Shown in pieces: positions 56,690-64,000 of a stretch of DNA of 64,000 bases (positions are counted from its first letter, which is position 1; every line of letters starts with the position of its first letter). A program made the translations under genes and the position numbers. Source of the stretch: Pandoraea commovens (lineage in GTDB: Bacteria; Pseudomonadota; Gammaproteobacteria; Burkholderiales; Burkholderiaceae). The notes beneath the pieces are model-generated. The model saw only the letters and a list, made by a program, of their open reading frames with translations. It was not told where the DNA came from and searched no databases. The stretch is from assembly GCF_902459615.1 (NCBI RefSeq), contig NZ_CABPSA010000002.1, forward strand, positions 186,001 through 250,000, written 5' to 3'.

Positions 56690-56725
56690 AAAACAAAAGC
56701 CCCACACATTCGCATGTATGGGGCT
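56690..56725 (-). terminator. Terminator of the atp operon
   Basis: An 11-bp stem (56698-56708 with 56715-56725; AGCCCCACACA / TGTATGGGGCT) with one G-U pair in the minus transcript. The minus strand continues TTTTGTTTT. It begins 42 nt after the atpC stop. Confidence 0.85.
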
Positions 56726-56767
56726 TTCGCAGACATTGCGCGGCGCGAGGCCAGCGCAACGCCGGTG

Positions 56768-57184
56768 TTACTTCGTGCGACGCAGCTTCTGGATTGCAGC
56801 GAGTTGGGCGATCGCTTCGGCCAGTTCGGCTTGAGCGGTTGCGTACTCGATGTTCGAATCCTTGTTCGACATTGCTTCTTCTGCACGACGCTTGGCTTCG
56901 TTAGCCTTCGCTTCGTCCAGATCCTTGCCGCGAATCGCGGTGTCGGCGAGCACAGTCACCGTGCCCGGCTGCACTTCGAGAATGCCGCCTGCGACGAAGA
57001 CGAAGTCCTCGTTGCCTGCTTCGTCCTCGATGCGAACCGCACCCGGCTTGATGCGCGTGATCAGCGGCGTGTGGCCCGGCAGAATGCCGAGCTCGCCGGC
57101 TTCGCCGGGCAGCGCGACAAACTTCGCCTTACCCGAGAAGATCTGCTCTTCCGCGCTGACGACGTCTACGTGAATGGTTGCCAT
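56768..57184 (-). CDS. atpC: ATP synthase epsilon subunit
   Basis: 138 aa. Part of the F1 central stalk; it regulates ATP hydrolysis. The beta-sandwich N-domain is visible ([24 protein letters not shown] in parts, [23 protein letters not shown] in parts), followed by a helical hairpin C-domain ([17 protein letters not shown]). Last gene of the operon, before the terminator. Confidence 0.97.
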   Translation of the reverse strand: MATIHVDVVSAEEQIFSGKAKFVALPGEAGELGILPGHTPLITRIKPGAVRIEDEAGNEDFVFVAGGILEVQPGTVTVLADTAIRGKDLDEAKANEAKRRAEEAMSNKDSNIEYATAQAELAEAIAQLAAIQKLRRTK

Positions 57185-57331
57185 AATCGCTCCCGTTGAG
57201 TGTGATGAAGCGGCAGGCGCGCCAGTCCGGACGTTGCCGCCCTCGCCTCGCTACCCCGCCCCGCAACAGTCACCTGCCGAGCTGCGGTGGCGCCTCTTGC
57301 GAGACACCGCCGTCGCCCGGCACTCAACCGT

Positions 57332-58741
<1,410 letters not shown>

Positions 58742-58784
58742 TCAAATTCATTTCGCCTTGCGGCGCATCGGCCCGTGCCACCGC

Positions 58785-59672
58785 TTAAACTGCGGCGGCG
58801 CCACCCACGATTTCGGACAGTTCCTTCGTAATCGCTGCTTGACGGCCCTTGTTGTAGACCATCTGCAATTCACCGATCACGGTCTTTGCATTGTCCGACG
58901 CGGCCTTCATGGCCACCATGCGGGCGGACTGTTCCGACGCCATGTTCTCTGCGACTGCCTGATACACGACAGCTTCGACGTAACGCACCAGCAGGGCATC
59001 GACGACCGTCTTCGCGTCCGGTTCGTAGATGTAGTCCCACGAGTGCTGCGCCGGCACGGCGCTCGCGTCGTCCGACTCGCCTTCGAACTTCTCGGGCAGC
59101 GGCAGCAGCTGTTCGACCACGGCTTCCTGCTTCATCGTGTTGACGAAGCGGTTGTAAGCCAGATAAACGGCGTCGAGCTTGCCTTCGGCATACGCGTCGA
59201 GCTGCAGCTTCACAGCACCGATCAGCTTGTCCAGATGCGGCGTGTCGCCCAGTTGCACAACGTGCGATACCACCTTCGCGCCGATACGGTTCATGAAGCC
59301 GAAGCCCTTACCGCCGATAGCGGTGGCCTCGATCTTCAGGCCCTGTGCTTCGATTTGCTTCATCTTGCTCACCACGGCACGCAGCACGTTGGTGTTCAAG
59401 CCGCCGCACAGGCCCTTGTCCGTCGTCACCACGATGATGCCGGCCGCTTTCGCGTCCGCATGCTTCACCATGAACGGGTGGTGGTATTCCGGATTCGCCT
59501 GGCCCATATGCGCGGCGATCTGGCGCACCTTGTCAGCGTACGGCCGGGCATGACGCATGCGTTCCTGCGCCTTGCGCATCTTCGACGCGGCCACCATTTC
59601 CATGGCCTTGGTGATCTTGCGCGTGTTTTGCACGCTCTTGATCTTGCCGCGAATTTCCTTCATTCCAGCCAT
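58785..59672 (-). CDS. atpG: ATP synthase gamma subunit
   Basis: 295 aa. The rotating central shaft. N-terminal coil [32 protein letters not shown] (in parts) and the C-terminal coil [43 protein letters not shown] (in parts) are both intact. Usual length. Confidence 0.98.
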   Translation of the reverse strand: MAGMKEIRGKIKSVQNTRKITKAMEMVAASKMRKAQERMRHARPYADKVRQIAAHMGQANPEYHHPFMVKHADAKAAGIIVVTTDKGLCGGLNTNVLRAVVSKMKQIEAQGLKIEATAIGGKGFGFMNRIGAKVVSHVVQLGDTPHLDKLIGAVKLQLDAYAEGKLDAVYLAYNRFVNTMKQEAVVEQLLPLPEKFEGESDDASAVPAQHSWDYIYEPDAKTVVDALLVRYVEAVVYQAVAENMASEQSARMVAMKAASDNAKTVIGELQMVYNKGRQAAITKELSEIVGGAAAV

Positions 59673-59760
59673 TGCTTACTCCTTGTCTCGGCGCGACGTT
59701 CGTTGCTGCCTGAACATCGCGCCTTCCCGGGTCCGTTGAATAGTTGCCGATTCAACCGGA

Positions 59761-61302
59761 TTAGTAAGCGCCGGTCTTCTTGAAGTCCTTGATCGCAGCG
59801 TGCAGAGCAGCGTCGTCGTCCTTCGAGAGATCTTTGGTCTCTTCGATGCGGCCGATGAGCGCGCCATGGCTCGTCTTCAGAACTTCGCGCAGACCCTTTT
59901 CGAACGGCAGAACCTGAGCGATGTCGAGATCGTCCAGATAGCCGTTGTTGGCGGCGAACAGCGACACAGCCAGTTCCCACACTTGCAGCGGCGCGTATTG
60001 CGGCTGCTTGAGCAGTTCCGTCACGCGGCGGCCGCGCTCGAGCTGCTTGCGGGTAGCTTCGTCCAGGTCCGAGGCGAACTGCGCGAACGCAGCCAGCTCA
60101 CGGTACTGTGCGAGGTCGGTACGGATACCGCCCGACAGCTTCTTGATGACCTTGGTCTGAGCAGCACCACCCACACGCGACACCGAGATACCGGCGTTGA
60201 TTGCGGGGCGGATACCGGCGTTGAACAGGTCGGTTTCCAGGAAGATCTGGCCGTCGGTAATCGAGATCACGTTCGTCGGAACGAATGCGGTCACGTCACC
60301 GGCTTGCGTTTCAATGATCGGCAGTGCCGTCAGCGAGCCGCTTTGGCCCTTGACTGCGCCGTTCGTGAACTTCTCGACGTACTCTTCCGAGACGCGGGCA
60401 GCACGCTCAAGCAGACGCGAGTGGAGATAGAACACGTCACCCGGGTAAGCTTCGCGGCCCGGCGGGCGGCGCAGCAGCAGCGAGATCTGACGATAGGCCC
60501 AGGCTTGCTTGGTCAAGTCGTCATAAATGATCAGCGCGTCTTCGCCGCGATCGCGGAAGTATTCGCCCATCGTGCAACCGGAGTACGGTGCGATGAACTG
60601 CATGGCGGCCGAGTCCGAAGCGGTGGCGGTCACGATGATCGTGTATTCCATCGCGCCGTGCTCTTCGAGCTTGCGCACCACGTTCATGATCGACGAAGCC
60701 TTCTGGCCGATCGCGACGTAGACGCAGGTCACGCCCTTGCCCTTCTGCGAAATGATCGTGTCGATGGCGACAGCGGTCTTACCCGTCTGACGGTCACCAA
60801 TGATCAGCTCACGCTGGCCGCGGCCGATCGGCACCATGGCGTCGATAGCCTTCGTACCGGTTTGCAGCGGCTGCGAGACCGACTTACGCCAGATCACGCC
60901 CGGGGCAATCTTTTCGATTGCGTCGGTTTCCTTCGCGTTGATCGGACCCTTGCCGTCGATCGGCAGGCCCAGTGCGTCAACGACGCGGCCCTTCAGTTCC
61001 GGGCCGACCGGCACTTCCAGAATGCGGCCCGTGCACTTGACGGTGTCGCCTTCGGAGATGTGCTCGTATTCGCCCAAAATCACGGCGCCGACGGAGTCGC
61101 GCTCGAGGTTCAGTGCCAGACCGAACGTATTGCCCGGGAATTCCAGCATTTCGCCCTGCATCACGTCCGACAGGCCGTGAATGCGGCAGATGCCGTCAGT
61201 CACCGAGATCACGGTGCCTTCGTTACGGACTTCGGCGCCGCTATCGAGACCTTGAATCCGGCTCTTGATCAGTTCGCTGATTTCAGAGGGATTGAGTTGC
61301 AT
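59761..61302 (-). CDS. atpA: ATP synthase alpha subunit
   Basis: 513 aa. Non-catalytic nucleotide-binding subunit of F1. Walker [12 protein letters not shown], the [47 protein letters not shown] region (in parts), and the arginine finger region [11 protein letters not shown]. Standard size. Confidence 0.98.
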   Translation of the reverse strand: MQLNPSEISELIKSRIQGLDSGAEVRNEGTVISVTDGICRIHGLSDVMQGEMLEFPGNTFGLALNLERDSVGAVILGEYEHISEGDTVKCTGRILEVPVGPELKGRVVDALGLPIDGKGPINAKETDAIEKIAPGVIWRKSVSQPLQTGTKAIDAMVPIGRGQRELIIGDRQTGKTAVAIDTIISQKGKGVTCVYVAIGQKASSIMNVVRKLEEHGAMEYTIIVTATASDSAAMQFIAPYSGCTMGEYFRDRGEDALIIYDDLTKQAWAYRQISLLLRRPPGREAYPGDVFYLHSRLLERAARVSEEYVEKFTNGAVKGQSGSLTALPIIETQAGDVTAFVPTNVISITDGQIFLETDLFNAGIRPAINAGISVSRVGGAAQTKVIKKLSGGIRTDLAQYRELAAFAQFASDLDEATRKQLERGRRVTELLKQPQYAPLQVWELAVSLFAANNGYLDDLDIAQVLPFEKGLREVLKTSHGALIGRIEETKDLSKDDDAALHAAIKDFKKTGAY

Positions 61303-61347
61303 ATGTGCTCCTGATATTCAATTCTTCGCAGGCGTTTCGCGCCGGCC

Positions 61348-61878
61348 TCAGGCCGTCAGCGACGTCCGCATAGCCGCCAGGCGGGCGCGCACCGAAGTGT
61401 CCAGCACCTCGTCGCCAACCACCACACGCACGCCGCCGATCAGCGACGGGTCTACCGTCACGCTCGGGTTGAGCTTGCAGCCGAACTTGTGCTCGAGGCC
61501 CTTGACCAGCGAGGTCAATTGCTCGCCTTCGAGCGGGAAGGCGCTTTCGATCGTGGCGTCTGCCGAACCGGCAGCAGCGTTCTTCAACGCTTCGAACTGT
61601 TCGGCGATTTCCGGCATGGCAACCAGACGACCGTTTTCGACCACAGCGGCGACGAAGTTGCGCACTTCGGCGTCGGTCGATTTCACGGCAGTGGTCAGCA
61701 CGTCGACAACTTGCGACGGCGTCACTTTCGGATCGTCGGCCAGGTTGGCCACTTCGGGCAGCGCTGCCACTTGCGACAGTTCACGCACGAGCTGCGCCCA
61801 GCGATTCAGATCGCCGGACTTGGCCACGCGGAACAACGCTTCGGCATACGGACGAGCGATGGTTGCGAGTTCGGCCAT
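61348..61878 (-). CDS. atpH: ATP synthase delta subunit
   Basis: 176 aa. It joins the peripheral stalk to the top of F1. Family features: [13 protein letters not shown] at the N-terminus and the C-terminal [28 protein letters not shown] in parts. 2 nt after atpF. Confidence 0.97.
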   Translation of the reverse strand: MAELATIARPYAEALFRVAKSGDLNRWAQLVRELSQVAALPEVANLADDPKVTPSQVVDVLTTAVKSTDAEVRNFVAAVVENGRLVAMPEIAEQFEALKNAAAGSADATIESAFPLEGEQLTSLVKGLEHKFGCKLNPSVTVDPSLIGGVRVVVGDEVLDTSVRARLAAMRTSLTA

Positions 61879-61880
61879 GA

Positions 61881-62351
61881 TCAGAGCTCTGCCTTGAGTT
61901 GGTTCAGCAGGTCGGCGTGTGCCTTGGCGTCGACTTCACGCTTCAGGATCTGCTCGGCGCCCTTCACTGCCAGACCAGCCACGTCTTCGCGCAGCGATTC
62001 ACGGACCTTGACGGCCTGATTCTCGGCTTCTGCTTTGGCGTTGGCGATGATACGAGCCGCTTCGGCTTGCGCCTGCGTCTTGATCTCTTCGGCCACGGCC
62101 TGAGCGCGCTTCTCGGCGTCGGCAATACGCTTCGCGCCTTCGTCGCGGGCTTCCGCGAGGGCTTGCGTGGAGCGCTTGTTGGCGGCTTCCAGTTCAGCCT
62201 TGCCCTTATCGGCAGCGGCCAGACCGTCAGCGATTTTCTTCGCGCGTTCGTCGATAGCCTTGATCAGCGGCGGCCACACGAACTTCATCGTGAACCACGC
62301 CAGGATCAGAAACACGACGGTTTGCGCGAACAGAGTTGCGTTAATGTTCAC
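61881..62351 (-). CDS. atpF: ATP synthase b subunit
   Basis: 156 aa. Peripheral stalk. One N-terminal membrane helix (about 5-25: [20 protein letters not shown] in parts), then a long charged coiled coil ([30 protein letters not shown] in parts). Usual size for Burkholderiales. Confidence 0.97.
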   Translation of the reverse strand: MNINATLFAQTVVFLILAWFTMKFVWPPLIKAIDERAKKIADGLAAADKGKAELEAANKRSTQALAEARDEGAKRIADAEKRAQAVAEEIKTQAQAEAARIIANAKAEAENQAVKVRESLREDVAGLAVKGAEQILKREVDAKAHADLLNQLKAEL

Positions 62352-62476
62352 GGTGTTTCCTTTCGGTGATGCGAATCGATTGGCAAAACAGCGCGCCCCA
62401 TTATGCCTGCTGGCTTGGGCGCGCCGTTCATGTCCAGTTGGCCGCGCGGGTCATGGCGCGACCGGCCGAAAGTAAC

Positions 62477-62752
<276 letters not shown>

Positions 62753-62826
62753 TTATGGATAGAGACTTAAAACTTGAAAATTTGAAAAACTAAACTTGGA
62801 AAACTCGTAACTACCGCATCGACCGA

Positions 62827-63675
62827 TCAGTGATGGTCGTGCGCCTGGCCGATATACACCAACGTCAACATCATCATGATGAACGCCTGGAGCAACACGA
62901 TCAGGATGTGGAAAATCGCCCATGCGGTGCCGGCAATGATGTGACCGACAAAACCCAGCACCGACGCATCTGCGCCAAAGCTCCAGATACCGCCCAGCAG
63001 AGCGATCAGCAGGAACACCAGTTCGCCGGCGTACATATTGCCGAACAGTCGCATACCGAGCGACACGGTCTTGGCACAGAATTCGATGATGTTGAGCAGC
63101 AGGTTCGGGATCCACAGGAGGAAGTGGTTACCGAACGGTGCGGTGAACAGCTCGTGCATGAAGCCGCCGGCGCCCTTGATCTTGAAGCTGTAGTACAGCA
63201 TCAGAATGAGCACGCCGACCGCGATACCGAGCGTGCCGTTAAGGTCGGCCGTCGGAACGATACGGTGATGCGTGATGATGGAATCCAGACCCACCCAGCC
63301 GATCACCTTCGACGGCAGATCGACCGGCAGCAGGTCCAGCGAGTTCATGAGCGCGACCCAGACGAACACGGTCAGCGCGAGCGGGGCGATGAAGGCACGA
63401 TTGCCGTGCACGATGCTCTTCGACTGGTCTTCGACCATTTCGACGAGCATTTCGACCGCAGCCTGGAAACGGCCCGGCACGCCCGAGGTTGCCTTGCGTG
63501 CTGCCATCCACAGAATGAAGCAGCCCAGAACGCCCATCGCGATCGACCAGAACATGGTGTCCCAGTTGATGATCGAGAAATCGACGATGCTAGTCTGAGT
63601 CGAGCTCGCAAGGTTCTGCAGGTGGTGCGAAATGTACTCCGACGGGTTCGGAGCGTGGCCGGCTTCTACTGACAT
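62827..63675 (-). CDS. atpB: ATP synthase a subunit
   Basis: 282 aa from ATG 63675 ([20 protein letters not shown]), which fits Burkholderiales proteins; the frame is open to GTG 63708. It forms the proton half-channels next to the c ring. Membrane helices with the essential Arg region ([20 protein letters not shown] in parts: Arg in GMRLFGN) and the C-terminal helix pair ending AHDHH. Confidence 0.96.
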   Translation of the reverse strand: MSVEAGHAPNPSEYISHHLQNLASSTQTSIVDFSIINWDTMFWSIAMGVLGCFILWMAARKATSGVPGRFQAAVEMLVEMVEDQSKSIVHGNRAFIAPLALTVFVWVALMNSLDLLPVDLPSKVIGWVGLDSIITHHRIVPTADLNGTLGIAVGVLILMLYYSFKIKGAGGFMHELFTAPFGNHFLLWIPNLLLNIIEFCAKTVSLGMRLFGNMYAGELVFLLIALLGGIWSFGADASVLGFVGHIIAGTAWAIFHILIVLLQAFIMMMLTLVYIGQAHDHH

Positions 63676-63744
63676 AGCGATCAAACACCCAATTATGAAA
63701 ATCCGCACACGGTAGCGTGTCGACGCGTGAGCGGTTTCTCACCG

Positions 63745-64000
63745 CTACTTCAGTGCCATCGCCAGCCAATAGGCCTTGAGCGTAAGCACGAAGGTGACCA
63801 GGAACGCTACCCACTGCACACCGGGGTAACCGAACGCTACTGCCACCAACAACGCGATCGTCGTAACTACCTTGACCGCTTCTCCCATCACTAACGAACC
63901 GACGGAGAGGCGATCACCTGACATTCTTAACCGCAGCGCAAACAATGCGCCCGGTATCCATCCAATCATTCCGCCCAGCCATGCAGACACCGCCGCGTCT
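63745..64000 (-). CDS. atpI: ATP synthase protein I, 5' end outside window
   Basis: The last 85 codons of AtpI. It shows GGMIGWIPGALFALRLR, then three membrane-type stretches and the AtpI-like C-terminus AYWLAMALK. AtpI helps insert the c ring and is usually first in the operon; the start lies beyond the window (the frame is open to the edge). An in-frame GTG at 63990 is not the likely start. Confidence 0.85.
   Translation of the reverse strand, partial: DAAVSAWLGGMIGWIPGALFALRLRMSGDRLSVGSLVMGEAVKVVTTIALLVAVAFGYPGVQWVAFLVTFVLTLKAYWLAMALK

Overview
The window comes from a GC-rich betaproteobacterium of the order Burkholderiales. The evidence is the FlhDC master regulator, the order flhDC-motAB-che-flhBAFG-fliA, the adjacent fli and flg clusters, and the atpIBEFHAGDC operon. 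A Burkholderia/Pandoraea-type genome fits best, but the genus is inferred, not proven. About 80% of the window is one motility superlocus.

Layout. (1) 1-2.4 kb: the end of an FlhB-like C-terminal-domain protein, then an accessory pair (a small antitoxin-like protein and a STAND/archaeal-type ATPase). (2) 2.4-14.8 kb: fliE (minus strand) diverging from fliFGHIJK and fliLMNOPQR, closed by a long bidirectional terminator. (3) 14.9-25.8 kb: flgBCDEFGHIJKL on the minus strand. (4) 26.1-28.1 kb: divergent flgA, flgM and flgN. (5) 28.1-30.0 kb: a lower-GC accessory pocket with a truncated HicB-like orphan, a broken extra copy of the fliA 3' end beside a terminator, and three tightly coupled genes (QueF-like T-fold protein, small membrane protein, HAL3/PPC-decarboxylase-like flavoprotein). 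(6) 30.0-52.8 kb, minus strand: flhDC, motAB, cheY1, cheA, cheW, three chemoreceptor genes, cheR, cheD, cheB, cheY, cheZ, flhB, flhA, flhF, flhG, fliA. (7) 53.4-56.5 kb, minus strand: a Bcr/CflA-type efflux protein and an acyl-CoA synthetase with a LiuR-like palindrome upstream. (8) 56.8-64 kb, minus strand: the F1Fo ATP synthase operon, cut at atpI by the window edge.

How it works together. FlhDC starts the cascade. The fli and flg blocks build the basal body, the type III export gate, the rod, rings and hook. FliA (sigma-28) is held by FlgM until the hook is finished. Sigma-28-like promoters with a shared GCCGTTA-type -10 can be read before flgM, motA, fliL and (weaker) flgK. MotAB and the Che proteins drive and steer the motor. 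The filament genes fliC, fliD and fliS are not here.

The most interesting part is the pocket inside the fliA 3' end. The resident fliA now ends in a sequence that overlaps the last gene of the pocket. A 63-bp near-identical, frameshifted copy of the fliA end lies at the far side, next to what looks like the old fliA terminator. This is the geometry of an element inserted into the end of a gene. Two of its proteins look like enzymes with a key cysteine missing (QueF nucleophile; HAL3 Cys175 equivalent), so it may encode a small, undescribed modification or biosynthesis function.
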